NCBI GenBank assembly: GCA_041649895.1 | Contig: JBAZMG010000001.1 | Location: forward strand, 1 to 37,752 | Origin: STD1-204 sp041649895 | GTDB taxonomy: Bacteria > Patescibacteriota > Minisyncoccia > Minisyncoccales > Minisyncoccaceae | Reading direction: 5' to 3' | Length of the DNA stretch: 37,752 nucleotides | In this document: positions 29,620 to 37,734 of the stretch, one piece after another | How positions within the stretch are numbered: position 1 is the stretch's first letter | Layout of the letters: each line of letters starts with the position of its first letter | The notes under the pieces: model-generated | Told to the model about the DNA's origin: nothing | Database searches by the model: none | The model's input: only the letters and a program-made list of their open reading frames with translations | Translations under genes and position numbers: made by a program

Positions 29620-30594
29620 TTAAATTTTAAAATCAACGTCCCCGGATTGAAGACTGTAAAAATAATCGAAATTTGTTTTTTCTATTTCCTCTTCAATATC
29701 TTCAATTGTTTTTCCGTTTAGTGATCGCAAATTCAGAGCCTTCATTCCGTTTACAGTCATCATTCTAATAACTTCTTTTATCGGCAGAACGGACGCGTCA
29801 AGGTTTGTACCTTTTTGCAACAAGGCGGCGAACTTTCCCGCCTCCCAGACATCCAATCTGTCGCTACTCGCGGCCCCGTCAGTCCCGATCGCCACAACCA
29901 CTCCCGCGTCCAATAATTTTTTAACGGGTGCTATCCCCGAGCCGAGCTTAAGATTGCTTAACGGACAATGGACAACTTTGCACTTTCTTTTGGCGATAAT
30001 CGCGATATCTTCATCGGTCAACCACACGCAATGTACTAAAACCGAGTTCTCGTCCAATACGCCGATCTTTTCCAAATGTCCAATCGGCGTCAACCCTGTC
30101 CGAATTAAACAATCGTCAAATTCCTTTTTTGTTTCCGCGATATGCAGTTGATAGATCGCGCCATACTGTTTGGCCAAATCTTTAGCTATGATCAAATTTT
30201 TTTCGACAACCATATAGGAAGAATGTGGAGCGACCGATGTTTTAACATAAGCGCAATTTTTGTGTTTTTTCAAAAGCAATTCCGTTCTTTCCAAATCCTT
30301 ATTATTAAAAAAATCCAAAACTGCCGGCATTTTCATCTCCTCAGCGGCTCTTGCCGCCGCGTCCTCAAAAAAATACATATCCATAAAAGCGGCTATGCCA
30401 TTTGATCGCATTTCCTCAATCGCTTTCTTTGTCTCATTGTAAACAAATTCGGGATTTACCGTTTTCGCTTCCATTGGCCAGATACAGTCATTCAACCAAT
30501 TTTCCAATGGCAAATCAGCGCCCATTCCCCGAAAGGCTACCATAGCGGCGTGCGTATGCGCGTTTACCAATGGTAAAGAAAATTTTTGTTTCAT
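29620..30594 (-). CDS. Minimal MtaD/SsnA-like amidohydrolase (deaminase)
   Basis: A metal-dependent hydrolase of the amidohydrolase superfamily nearest to 5-methylthioadenosine/S-adenosylhomocysteine deaminases and related aminohydrolases. Metal ligands are intact: HTH (H13, H15), LHIAET (H151), LVHC (H188) and IGTDGAAS (D239). The FRGMGADLPLENWLNDCIWPMEAK stretch fits the substrate loop of MtaD relatives. At 324 residues it is about 100 shorter than usual: it starts directly at the first metal motif and lacks the flanking beta-sandwich strands. I use the ATG at 30594; a longer reading to 31014 would run into the DUF2339 gene in another frame. The physiological substrate is unclear. Confidence 0.85.
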   Translation of the reverse strand: MKQKFSLPLVNAHTHAAMVAFRGMGADLPLENWLNDCIWPMEAKTVNPEFVYNETKKAIEEMRSNGIAAFMDMYFFEDAAARAAEEMKMPAVLDFFNNKDLERTELLLKKHKNCAYVKTSVAPHSSYMVVEKNLIIAKDLAKQYGAIYQLHIAETKKEFDDCLIRTGLTPIGHLEKIGVLDENSVLVHCVWLTDEDIAIIAKRKCKVVHCPLSNLKLGSGIAPVKKLLDAGVVVAIGTDGAASSDRLDVWEAGKFAALLQKGTNLDASVLPIKEVIRMMTVNGMKALNLRSLNGKTIEDIEEEIEKTNFDYFYSLQSGDVDFKI

Positions 30595-30600
30595 AAATAA

Positions 30601-30606
30601 AGTATA
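30601..30606 (-). promoter_or_regulatory. Candidate -10 box of the deaminase gene (leaderless start)
   Basis: Minus-strand TATACT ends 6 bases before the ATG at 30594, so transcription would begin at the start codon itself. A weak TTTTGT lies 17 bases further upstream. A GATCATTGTGATC palindrome (30636-30648) sits just beyond it and could be an operator. Confidence 0.4.
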
Positions 30607-30664
30607 CACTATTTTAAAATAAAACAAAAAAGTGAGATCATTGTGATCGTTTTGAAAAACAAAA

Positions 30665-30682
30665 CCGCCGAATAATCGGCGG
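30665..30682 (-). terminator. Rho-independent terminator of the DUF2339 gene
   Basis: A 7-bp GC-rich stem CCGCCGA/TCGGCGG (30665-30671 with 30676-30682), 4-base loop, followed on the minus strand by TTTTG-TTTTT. It lies 8 bases past the stop at 30690. Confidence 0.82.
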
Positions 30683-30689
30683 CTTTTGC

Positions 30690-32405
30690 TTATTGTTCCG
30701 TTGTTTTTTTCTTTCCCAGAAATGCCGTACTCAAAAGTAATAAACCGATCAAGAAAAGAGTGATTATTTTTCCCACGATTTCCATATTCCCCAGATCCAC
30801 CAAGAGCAGTCTCAAAACAACGAATCCGAGCAATATCTGTCCGTAAACGCGAAAACCCATTCTTTCGTTCCACTTGCCGTAAAAATAAACAACAAGGCCG
30901 ACAATAGTGTAAACGATAAGGGTTATTGTCGCCGCGACATCCGAAGCGAAAAATATCTTTTGGAGAAACATCCACAACAACACGTAAAAATACCCTGAAC
31001 CCAAAATGATCCAAACATTATTTACCCATGTGTAATCGAGTTTGCCCGCTTCTTTGATCTTGTTCCAAAAGAACAATCCTGTTCCGAACAACGCCAGCAT
31101 TAGAATTGTTAAAGAAAACAATTCGTTCGTCACGGCCTCGCTTTGATGTGAATATTTGGAAATACTATTGATCGACAAGATCACCGGGCCGGTCAAAAGA
31201 AAGGTAAACTCTTCGGCGACAGCCACATCCTTCATTGTGAAGTGTATGCCCAGGTAAATTATAATACTCTCGATTACGTAGGCGATCAAAAGAGATTCGC
31301 CTTTTAATTGCAAATTTGTCGCGGCCGCAAGCATCGCTATCGCGGATACCGCGTATATATAGAAAGGTTCTTTTTTGCCGGTTTGGCGGAACACCAAGAA
31401 AGCGCCCAAGGCAAACGCGAGCATCCACACGAGCAAAACCATTAGCTTAAGTTCCTGTTGTTCCGTATTTAGGATCCACAAAAGCAACATCATCACGGTC
31501 AACCCGGAGGTAATCATATCGAAATACACATTCTCTCCCTTTGACCTTATAATGCCGACGACACTCGATATCAAAAATATGGCGCCGAAAAGATACATAA
31601 ACAAAAGTAATCCTTCGTTTGACGTGGAAAGATGAGAAAGACTGTAAAAAAATACCATTAATAAGGAAGCAGTGATCAAACCCTTTTGTTTGGCAATCCC
31701 CGCTATCCAAACCGTACCCAAAACAACAATGGTCAAATAAGAGAACAACTCTATGTAATTTGATGTTGGCGAATTGGTCAAGAGTGGAGCGATTCCGGCG
31801 AGAACAAGGCTGATCAAAGGAAGATATCTACTCTTGTATTTCACGCCCGCGAGAGCGACAAAAACAACGCTCAAAAACATTATCGCTAGCGCCGAGATCG
31901 GCGGATCAAAAAAATTATAATACATTCTCGCCGCGAAAGTGGTGACGAATACAGTCGCGGATCCCAAGACCAAAAATACTTCCCCTTGAACTCGGTATTT
32001 TTGAATACGCCACGCGCCGATGGCCAAGAAAACAACACCGGCGATCAGACCCAAACTCACTCGTCCAACCGGACCGATCCAATTATTCATAAAAGCATAT
32101 GTCGTTAACCAGCCAAATCCGATCAACAACAACAAAGCGCCGAGCTTCATAATCCAATCTTCTTTAAGCCAATCAATAAAATTGGAACCGTCCCCTTCCT
32201 CGCTTTCAGATAACGAAGAAACGGGTTCTGAAATTGCGGCCGATCTGTTCGGAACAGGGATTTGAACAGGCTCGCTTCTAACCGCGGTGCCTGGTATTTC
32301 TCGCCTTTTCGCCGCGAGTATCCGCTCAATATTTTCCACTTTGCCCTTGACGTTAAACAAAATAATGGCCAGCACCACAACAACTATCCAAATTACAAAA
32401 TCCAT
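30690..32405 (-). CDS. DUF2339-family polytopic membrane protein
   Basis: 571 residues. An N-terminal helix (about 3-20), a charged linker (about 25-80, Pro/Ser/Glu-rich), then the DUF2339 hallmark WLKEDWIMKLGALLLLIGFGWLTTYAFMNNWIGPVGRVSLGLIAGVVFLAIG, then at least fifteen further helices to the C-terminus with a basic tail. Family members are of unknown function and 500-900 residues long. The membership is visible from the 'W-x-K-x-G-A-L-L-L-L-I-G' opening and the GRVSLGLIAG segment. It is downstream of the exported Cys-rich gene with a 41-base gap and no terminator between them, so possibly cotranscribed. Confidence 0.85.
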   Translation of the reverse strand: MDFVIWIVVVVLAIILFNVKGKVENIERILAAKRREIPGTAVRSEPVQIPVPNRSAAISEPVSSLSESEEGDGSNFIDWLKEDWIMKLGALLLLIGFGWLTTYAFMNNWIGPVGRVSLGLIAGVVFLAIGAWRIQKYRVQGEVFLVLGSATVFVTTFAARMYYNFFDPPISALAIMFLSVVFVALAGVKYKSRYLPLISLVLAGIAPLLTNSPTSNYIELFSYLTIVVLGTVWIAGIAKQKGLITASLLMVFFYSLSHLSTSNEGLLLFMYLFGAIFLISSVVGIIRSKGENVYFDMITSGLTVMMLLLWILNTEQQELKLMVLLVWMLAFALGAFLVFRQTGKKEPFYIYAVSAIAMLAAATNLQLKGESLLIAYVIESIIIYLGIHFTMKDVAVAEEFTFLLTGPVILSINSISKYSHQSEAVTNELFSLTILMLALFGTGLFFWNKIKEAGKLDYTWVNNVWIILGSGYFYVLLWMFLQKIFFASDVAATITLIVYTIVGLVVYFYGKWNERMGFRVYGQILLGFVVLRLLLVDLGNMEIVGKIITLFLIGLLLLSTAFLGKKKTTEQ

Positions 32406-32446
32406 AATTGAATGATATTATTTTTATTTATTTATTAAATTAATGA

Positions 32447-33259
32447 TCAATTGTTGGTTTCCAAAATCGGCATTTCCTGATGATCCGTAAAATCATAACA
32501 CCCGACCACGCATTTGTTGTTTATACAATTCATTTCGTGGGGGCAATGCGACTGCATCGCGAATTCTCCCGGCACCACGCCGCAATCAGCGATCTTTTGG
32601 CAGGAGGTTTCGAAAGTTTTATCAATATTAAACTTTACTTTCGCGTTGAAATATTCTTGAGCCCTTTCCACTAGTATCATATTTAGATCAATTGTAGTTT
32701 GTTTTTGTAAAATCTCCGGAGGAAACACGGCCGCCAGATCTTTTCCGTAAGCACTGCCGCTTCCGGGTAGCCAAAGCGTAAAACCCGTTTCTTCCCGAGT
32801 GATCCGAGCGTGCGTCCCTGTACCCGTGGCGAGAACTATGTTTGGGGCAATGGTCTTGGTTTCGCAATCTCCGCACTGCTTATTCAAAAAGCATTCGTTC
32901 AAAGTTTCCGAATTCGGACAGACGATCTCTTTGTCGGAAAGATAAAATTCTTTACAAAGGAGCTTTATATAAATTTGATTGTCTTTCTCTCCCAAAACCT
33001 CGTAAGCGCAAAAATTCTTGCTGTCGCGGGTCGCGTCCGCGGAGCTATAATCCATTTCTTTTTCAAGAAAGGCCGTGATATCGCAATCCAAATTATATTT
33101 TTGAAGAGCGCACCCCGGTTCTTCGTTTTCTATCACGGGTTGCTGATCTAATCTGCTTTTGTTCAATAAAAAATAACCGACTCCGCCGGCTATTGCCAAA
33201 ACCAAAACAACGATTCCAATTACCGAAACAGTACTGATCCCTTTTTGTCTTTGTCGCAT
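32447..33259 (-). CDS. Exported Cys-rich protein with single membrane anchor
   Basis: 270 residues. The basic start MRQRQKGISTVSVIGIVVLVLAIAGGVGYFLL is a signal anchor (helix about 10-32) that resembles a prepilin start but lacks Glu at +5. It contains about 17 cysteines, mostly in pairs. The C-terminal part, ETSCQKIADCGVVPGEFAMQSHCPHEMNCINNKCVVGCYDF, follows a pattern (C-x3-x-DC-x2-P-x3-x-S-x-CP-x3-x-C-x3-x-C-x-V) that I recall as a repeated exported domain in CPR and DPANN proteins. Function unknown; disulfide-stabilised extracellular domains are likely. It has its own promoter. Confidence 0.65.
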   Translation of the reverse strand: MRQRQKGISTVSVIGIVVLVLAIAGGVGYFLLNKSRLDQQPVIENEEPGCALQKYNLDCDITAFLEKEMDYSSADATRDSKNFCAYEVLGEKDNQIYIKLLCKEFYLSDKEIVCPNSETLNECFLNKQCGDCETKTIAPNIVLATGTGTHARITREETGFTLWLPGSGSAYGKDLAAVFPPEILQKQTTIDLNMILVERAQEYFNAKVKFNIDKTFETSCQKIADCGVVPGEFAMQSHCPHEMNCINNKCVVGCYDFTDHQEMPILETNN

Positions 33260-33285
33260 ATTTATGTGTTTTATATTATTAAATT

Positions 33286-33314
33286 ATTATACCACTTTCT
33301 CTATAAGATGAAAA
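33286..33314 (-). promoter_or_regulatory. Promoter for the Cys-rich protein and DUF2339 genes
   Basis: Minus-strand TTTTCA (33309-33314), a 17-base spacer and TATAAT (33286-33291), 26 bases before the start at 33259. Confidence 0.55.
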
Positions 33315-33370
33315 TCATTATGGCGATGAAATTAGTGGCTATATGGATTTCGCGTTGCGAAGCATCTTGA

Positions 33371-33399
33371 TTGACAAACGAGCGAATAAACGGTAAACC
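33371..33399 (+). promoter_or_regulatory. Possible promoter of the amidase gene
   Basis: A perfect TTGACA (33371-33376) with a weak TAAACC (33394-33399) at a 17-base spacing. A better -10-like CATAAT (33422-33427) lies further down without a matching -35. The amidase Shine-Dalgarno-like GAAGGA lies a few bases ahead of the ATG. Confidence 0.35.
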
Positions 33400-33455
33400 G
33401 ATGGTGGCAAACATATTGTGCCATAATCGCACTATTGAAAACCAGGTGAAGAAGG

Positions 33456-34319
33456 ATGAAGAAAGCTTACGTTCTGATTGTTCTTCTCTGTCTGTTCTGC
33501 CTATTCTCGGCAGCAACGGCAGTTAAGATTGATTCCAAGGTTGAGAATCAAGTATCGTCGCATGGAAATCACGTAATTGATGCTGCAAATCTCGCCAATC
33601 AGGTAAAAGAAAAGATTAACGAACAACTGATCAGGGCAGCCGCCCGTATCCGAGTGATTAAACCAATCGACAGTCCTAATCGGCCGGACTACTATCTTGT
33701 AGGCAAGATTAATCCGCAGAAGTATATCGACAAAACTTTTTCGGAAAAAGGAACTAACTGGTTTGCTTTTTCCGAAAACGAAAAAAAATGGCGGATTGAT
33801 TGGGACGCCGAAAGAAAACCCTTGAAATACATCGGCATCCATACTGTGGAAAATATGCCCTTGAGCGAAATGAACGCCAAGTATAAAGCCAGTCTCTACG
33901 ATGCCCGCTACCGATCAAACGATACTGATCCATATGTTAAGGGACTCACACCTCACTCCGGACACCTAATGTGGTTTGGTGAGAGTTTCATACCATTTCA
34001 CTGGCTTATTTATTCTGACGGACACTTTGTTCTTGGAGTGAATCCGGCTTTGATATGGACTCCCGGCGGATTCGCGGCTTACGCGATTTCATGGGCTCTC
34101 GGCAATTGGGGAAACAACTGCGAAGCTTTTTCAATGGCCTTTGTGTATGAAGCCGGGCAAACCGAACCAACGGAAAAACAGATCCGCACGGCGAACATCA
34201 TCATCGACGAAGTGAGACGACTGGTGCCTGATGTGATAGTAGCTCCCCACTACCAATTCAACTCCCAAACAAACTGTCCGGGTTTCGAATTTGAGCAGTG
34301 GAGTCAAAAACTTCATTAA
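33456..34319 (+). CDS. Secreted N-acetylmuramoyl-L-alanine amidase (Amidase_2/PGRP fold)
   Basis: 287 residues. A classical signal peptide (MKKAYVLIVLLCLFCLFSAATA, cleavage about 22) is followed by a helical region and a zinc-amidase domain (about 120-287). Zinc ligands fit the family: H129 in KYIGIHTVE, H265 in VAPHYQFNSQTNCPG, and C274 in the same motif. FHWLIYSDGHFVLGV and GNWGNNCEAFSMAFVYEAGQTEPTEKQIRTANIIIDEV match the core. It should cleave the bond between MurNAc and the stem peptide outside the cell. It is isolated on the plus strand with a Shine-Dalgarno-like site and its own terminator, unlike its neighbours. It could serve in wall turnover or attack on a host or prey wall. Confidence 0.87.
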   Translation: MKKAYVLIVLLCLFCLFSAATAVKIDSKVENQVSSHGNHVIDAANLANQVKEKINEQLIRAAARIRVIKPIDSPNRPDYYLVGKINPQKYIDKTFSEKGTNWFAFSENEKKWRIDWDAERKPLKYIGIHTVENMPLSEMNAKYKASLYDARYRSNDTDPYVKGLTPHSGHLMWFGESFIPFHWLIYSDGHFVLGVNPALIWTPGGFAAYAISWALGNWGNNCEAFSMAFVYEAGQTEPTEKQIRTANIIIDEVRRLVPDVIVAPHYQFNSQTNCPGFEFEQWSQKLH

Positions 34320-34324
34320 TTTTT

Positions 34325-34366
34325 TACCGCAAATCAATCCGTTTTTTAAAAAAGCGGTATTTTTTT
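34325..34366 (+). terminator. Terminator of the amidase gene
   Basis: ACCGC (34326-34330) can pair with GCGGT (34354-34358), and alternatively CCGTTTTTT with AAAAAAGCGG just inside; both are followed by seven T. It lies directly after the stop. Confidence 0.6.
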
Positions 34367-34378
34367 GCTCATTGCGCA

Positions 34379-34407
34379 TTTACTTTTTAAAAAACAACCC
34401 ATATAAT
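34379..34407 (+). promoter_or_regulatory. Promoter of the membrane protein gene at 34442
   Basis: TTTACT (34379-34384), a 17-base spacer and a perfect TATAAT (34402-34407). Predicted start near 34414, 28 bases before the ATG. Confidence 0.6.
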
Positions 34408-34441
34408 ATAAATAATAAATAACTCTCTTAAAATAAATCAT

Positions 34442-34939
34442 ATGGCTAAACCAACAAAATACGCGACGATCATTTGTATAGTTTTAACTTTATTGGCAAT
34501 TGCCGGCGTCATAATGGCTTTTTTAAAAAACAACCCCCTGATCTTGGTGGGATTTTTATTGCCAGCGGTAATCTACGAAGCTTACCGGACAGAAGGCAAG
34601 TCAACCAAATGGTCGTCCTGGGCCTTGCTCGCGATTTTTGTCTTGGAAATTATTTTAATCGCTTTTAAAATAAATTTTGACTTGGCCTCATTTTTGGAAA
34701 AGACTCAAACAACCGTCGCCGGATATACGGTACCACTGGGCGACGTTAAGATCGTCGGACCGACCATTGTCGCCATATTATCGGTCGTGCTTTTTATAAA
34801 AACTCGAGGCGTCTATACAAAATGGCTGGCCGTGATTATTTTTCTCGGTTCTTTTTCTCTTATTTATCTCCTGAATCCCGATGTTTTCCAAATCCTTTTA
34901 AAATTCGGCGTGGAACAGGGACTGCAACAAATAAAATAA
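34442..34939 (+). CDS. Small polytopic membrane protein of unknown function
   Basis: 165 residues with about five hydrophobic segments (about 9-29, 30-47, 58-75, 103-120, 127-146), joined by short basic and acidic loops. I recognise no family. It contains no Cys or clear catalytic residues. It is an independent unit with its own promoter and a strong terminator. It follows the amidase on the same strand, but the terminator between them argues against cotranscription. Confidence 0.65.
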   Translation: MAKPTKYATIICIVLTLLAIAGVIMAFLKNNPLILVGFLLPAVIYEAYRTEGKSTKWSSWALLAIFVLEIILIAFKINFDLASFLEKTQTTVAGYTVPLGDVKIVGPTIVAILSVVLFIKTRGVYTKWLAVIIFLGSFSLIYLLNPDVFQILLKFGVEQGLQQIK

Positions 34940-34958
34940 ATTTCTTCTAAATTAAAAC

Positions 34959-34999
34959 CGTCCGCCATCCGCCAACTGGCGGAGACGGACGATTTTTTT
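34959..34999 (+). terminator. Strong terminator between convergent genes
   Basis: The outer stem CGTCCG/CGGACG (34959-34964 with 34986-34991) encloses CCGCCA/TGGCGG, followed by seven T. On the minus strand a shorter T run follows, so it may also end the convergent gene at 35016. That gene also has a GCGCA/TGCGC hairpin (35002-35015) directly after its stop. Confidence 0.85.
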
Positions 35000-35015
35000 A
35001 CGCGCAACCCTGCGC

Positions 35016-35483
35016 CTAAATGGAATAGATATGCAAAAATCTCTTCCATTCTTCAATGCATTTCTCCGCGAGATCGATAACATCAATCAATGTTCCGAAT
35101 TCCTGGACGTCGATACCGAAGCGATCCTCTCCTCTGAAGGGATCGTAATATTTGATAATGGGTGTCGCGGTGCCGGAAGATTTGTTTTTGGTAAAATGAT
35201 TTTGCGGATCATATTTATCGATTTCTCTGTGTTTTTGCTTGTTGGCCATATCCCGGCAAAGAGATAGCCACGCGCTCTTGGAAATGAAAATATCTATATC
35301 CACACGCCCATAGCGGCTCTGGATCAGCCAATCCCGAAGATGATAACATTGTATGAAAAAAGAAGTGAAGGCGTCTATCGCGTTCTCAAAATTATCGTCC
35401 GTGGCAACGGAAAACCGCATAATGTCTTCTTTTAGGCGCACGATCCTGTCCAATTGTTCCCGATAAGGCAATACATTTTTCAT
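35016..35483 (-). CDS. Helical soluble protein of unknown function
   Basis: 155 residues, mostly alpha-helical with an internal loop (about 90-115). Notable segments are FFIQCYHLRDWLIQSRYG (about 42-59) and SLCRDMANKQKHREI (about 74-88), similar in feel to small host-defence or toxin-partner proteins in which a 'C-x-D-x-x-N-x-x-K-H' helix occurs. The Arg-His spacing does not fit the R-x4-6-H of HEPN nucleases cleanly, so I do not assign it. It starts at an ATG after a TTGACT-type promoter and ends at a hairpin. Function unknown. Confidence 0.6.
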   Translation of the reverse strand: MKNVLPYREQLDRIVRLKEDIMRFSVATDDNFENAIDAFTSFFIQCYHLRDWLIQSRYGRVDIDIFISKSAWLSLCRDMANKQKHREIDKYDPQNHFTKNKSSGTATPIIKYYDPFRGEDRFGIDVQEFGTLIDVIDLAEKCIEEWKRFLHIYSI

Positions 35484-35492
35484 ATAGAATCA

Positions 35493-35521
35493 AAGTTAGC
35501 AAATCCCGACAGCAAAGTCAA
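35493..35521 (-). promoter_or_regulatory. Promoter of the helical unknown protein gene
   Basis: Minus-strand TTGACT (35516-35521), a 17-base spacer and a weak TAACTT (35493-35498), 10 bases before the start at 35483. A TCAATC/GATTGA inverted pair (35519-35539) overlaps the -35 box and might be an operator. Confidence 0.45.
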
Positions 35522-35585
35522 TCATTGAATCAGATTGATTTTTTGAGAGCAATGGCGTCATTAATAAAATTATTTAATTCAAAGA

Positions 35586-35933
35586 TCATACTCCGATTAA
35601 GGAATAATACGCGTAAATATATTTATTTATCAAAACAATAAAAATGCCAAAAATTACAATGCTGATCAATAAATCTTTCAGGGTCGCCTTAAGTACGGAA
35701 CCGTTATTGATTTGCTTATTCATAGAAGACATAACGAGCCAGATGGCAAAAAAATCACCAGCGATAAATACTCCGAATATCGCGGTGAAAAATTTTTCTT
35801 CCGATATCCTCATTAAAAGCAAATACGAAAAATAAAGAGCGCATAGGGAAAATAAAAGTATGAAAAGAAAGATATACTTTGTTTTTATCAAACTCTTTGT
35901 TTTTCCTCCGCTTGGGTTAATTTGATCGTTCAT
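35586..35933 (-). CDS. Small three-helix membrane protein of unknown function
   Basis: 115 residues. A short polar N-terminus (MNDQINPSGGKTKS), then hydrophobic helices at about 19-40, 47-68 and 86-108. No recognisable family. It follows the gene at 35968-36501 with a 34-base gap and probably shares its promoter. The reading frame is intact and its composition matches the neighbours. Confidence 0.55.
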   Translation of the reverse strand: MNDQINPSGGKTKSLIKTKYIFLFILLFSLCALYFSYLLLMRISEEKFFTAIFGVFIAGDFFAIWLVMSSMNKQINNGSVLKATLKDLLISIVIFGIFIVLINKYIYAYYSLIGV

Positions 35934-35967
35934 ATTTTATTTTTTTATGATCTTAAAATAATTAAAA

Positions 35968-36501
35968 CTAGCCTATTCGTGATTTAAGCAGATCGAAAAA
36001 GATCCTACCAAATGTAGGAAAATGTATGATAAACAATAGCACGATTACGATTAAAACGATAAATGTTCCCGCGTTTTTGGTATAGGTTTCTTTTTTAAAA
36101 AAACTTCTGAAGGAAAAATTCCTTAAAAGAAAAGACAAAGCGAATAAAAAAATCGCGACATATATTGAGGCCGCGACAAATACCAAAAGTAGCAACACCC
36201 CCAATCCCTCGAAACCGGTGCTTGTGTCCGGCACGCTATTATTTTGTGAGGTTGCGAATAGCGCGAAAAGGAAAAGAATTGTCCCCAGAGTAAAAAGGAT
36301 CAGCGACGGCAATCTTTTGGGAATAAAACCAAGCCAAAAATTATTGTCTTTCTCGGTTATCTTCTTTTGCTCGTTGAAAATAACTTGCTTGATCTTTTCC
36401 TCTCCCACGCCATCCGATAAAAGATTTTTGATTATTTCGTCTTTTTTAACGCCAAAATCAAGGCTTTGTTTTACATAATTATTTATTTCTTCATCAGTCA
36501 T
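35968..36501 (-). CDS. Small membrane protein with UBA-like N-terminal module
   Basis: 177 residues. The first 45 residues (EEINNYVKQSLDFGVKKDEIIKNLLSDGVGEEKIKQVIF) follow the same pattern as the start of the protein at 26692-28044: I-x2-Y/F-V-x-x-S-x3-G-x3-x-E-I-x-K-x-L-L-x-x-G-x-x-E-E-x-I. Then come an amphipathic stretch and four hydrophobic segments (about 61-80, 95-125, 142-160 and following). Function unknown; the module is probably a helical adapter found on several membrane proteins in this lineage. It precedes the gene at 35586. Confidence 0.62.
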   Translation of the reverse strand: MTDEEINNYVKQSLDFGVKKDEIIKNLLSDGVGEEKIKQVIFNEQKKITEKDNNFWLGFIPKRLPSLILFTLGTILFLFALFATSQNNSVPDTSTGFEGLGVLLLLVFVAASIYVAIFLFALSFLLRNFSFRSFFKKETYTKNAGTFIVLIVIVLLFIIHFPTFGRIFFDLLKSRIG

Positions 36502-36528
36502 ACTAAATTATTTTATTATCTTTCAAAT

Positions 36529-36534
36529 ATTATA
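36529..36534 (-). promoter_or_regulatory. -10 box of the gene at 35968-36501
   Basis: A perfect TATAAT on the minus strand, 27 bases before the start at 36501, with no clear -35 at 17 bases. Confidence 0.4.
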
Positions 36535-36585
36535 CCAAGATTATCGCGAAACAAAAAGCCGGATTTGCGGCAACTTGCCCTGTTT

Positions 36586-37734
36586 TTAGATTGGTTCCGC
36601 CCGCACTGCTTTAGGGCTTAAAAATCCGCTTAATATTTTCTCCGTCGCTTTTTTCAACAGCCATCCGAGAAAAACAAATAAGATCAGATAAAAAATCATT
36701 GCGAGCCAAGCGGGTAAAATTTTAAAGAAAATATCATATCGGTATAATATCGGCCAATGCAACAAATATATTTCGTAAGAATAAAGTCCGAATAAATTAA
36801 ACAGCCTTATTCTCACGTTTTTCATCAAAAACAAAAAAACAAATGATAGCGCGGTAATAATACTGATAAGCTGTCTTATGTTCGCGCTTTTTCCGACACC
36901 GGAATAATAGGAAGTATAAGCGATAGCGAGCAACAAAAACAATACCAGCGCGCAATATCCTATGGTTTTAATAATTCTGAATCTATACTCATTATTGATC
37001 TTAAAAAAGGCTCGGGTAAATATCTTTTGCAATCCGTGGCCCTCGCGAAACAGATCCCCCAATAAAGCGCCTATGGGGAATGCCCACCAATGCATCGCGT
37101 AAAAACTTTGCACTTCGGCGATGGGACCGAACTTTAAGGCGAGCATCAAATAACTCAGCAAAAAAATTATAATTGCCGAAACCCACGGCCGCTTTTTAAT
37201 CAATACCAAGGGGAAAATAAGGTAATAGAACAATATGAGTGTAAGGTACCACAACGGCGAATCAATATCCGCGTACAAATCCGCCGTGGGGAAAAATCCC
37301 AAAAAAGAAGAAACAATATAGCTTGCGGGATACGCCTTGTTCAAAACAAAAAAATCCAACAAAAAAAGTGATCCGAGTACCAACCAAAGCGGTACCAAAA
37401 GCTTCGTAAGGCGAGTCTTGTAAAATTCCCAAACGGTGCGCGAATTTTTGAGCGCGCTCACGACCAAGCCGTAGCCCGATAAAAACAAGAACAGATCGAC
37501 TCCGACGCCCGATATGGTGGACATTGGAAATAGAAAGAGATTACCGCTGATCAAAAAATATCCGATATGGCCGAAAACAACCAGTAAGATCGCCACTCCC
37601 TTGAGCTCGTTTGTGGTGGAAACAGGAAAAAATCTTTCCGGATTTTTCTTGCGTGAAGAAAACAAGATCGCGATGATAAAGATCGCGATAAAGATATATG
37701 TCGCTTGAACGGGATTAATGATTGATATTGTCAT
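36586..37734 (-). CDS. Acyltransferase-3 family membrane protein (OafA-like)
   Basis: 382 residues with about ten membrane helices. Family marks are NELKGVAILLVVFGHIGYF with the conserved His (H56), GVDLFLFLSGYGLVVS, the FYKTRLTKLLVPLWLVLG segment with basic residues, SPLWYLTLILFYYLIFP, and YSYEIYLLHWPIL near the C-terminus. Such proteins transfer acyl, often acetyl, groups from the cytosol to surface polysaccharides or peptidoglycan. It is a second, unrelated membrane acyltransferase in addition to the MBOAT protein. The next gene upstream is not visible; the start lies 18 bases from the window edge. Confidence 0.9.
   Translation of the reverse strand: MTISIINPVQATYIFIAIFIIAILFSSRKKNPERFFPVSTTNELKGVAILLVVFGHIGYFLISGNLFLFPMSTISGVGVDLFLFLSGYGLVVSALKNSRTVWEFYKTRLTKLLVPLWLVLGSLFLLDFFVLNKAYPASYIVSSFLGFFPTADLYADIDSPLWYLTLILFYYLIFPLVLIKKRPWVSAIIIFLLSYLMLALKFGPIAEVQSFYAMHWWAFPIGALLGDLFREGHGLQKIFTRAFFKINNEYRFRIIKTIGYCALVLFLLLAIAYTSYYSGVGKSANIRQLISIITALSFVFLFLMKNVRIRLFNLFGLYSYEIYLLHWPILYRYDIFFKILPAWLAMIFYLILFVFLGWLLKKATEKILSGFLSPKAVRAEPI

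Noticed and set aside
30595..31014. N-terminal extension of the deaminase reading frame
   Set aside because: It runs through the deaminase upstream region and terminator into the DUF2339 gene in a different frame; the metal motif starts right after the ATG at 30594.
35016..35483. Assignment of the helical protein as a HEPN nuclease
   Set aside because: The Arg-to-His spacing in the RDMANKQKH segment does not fit R-x4-6-H, so the name is not used.
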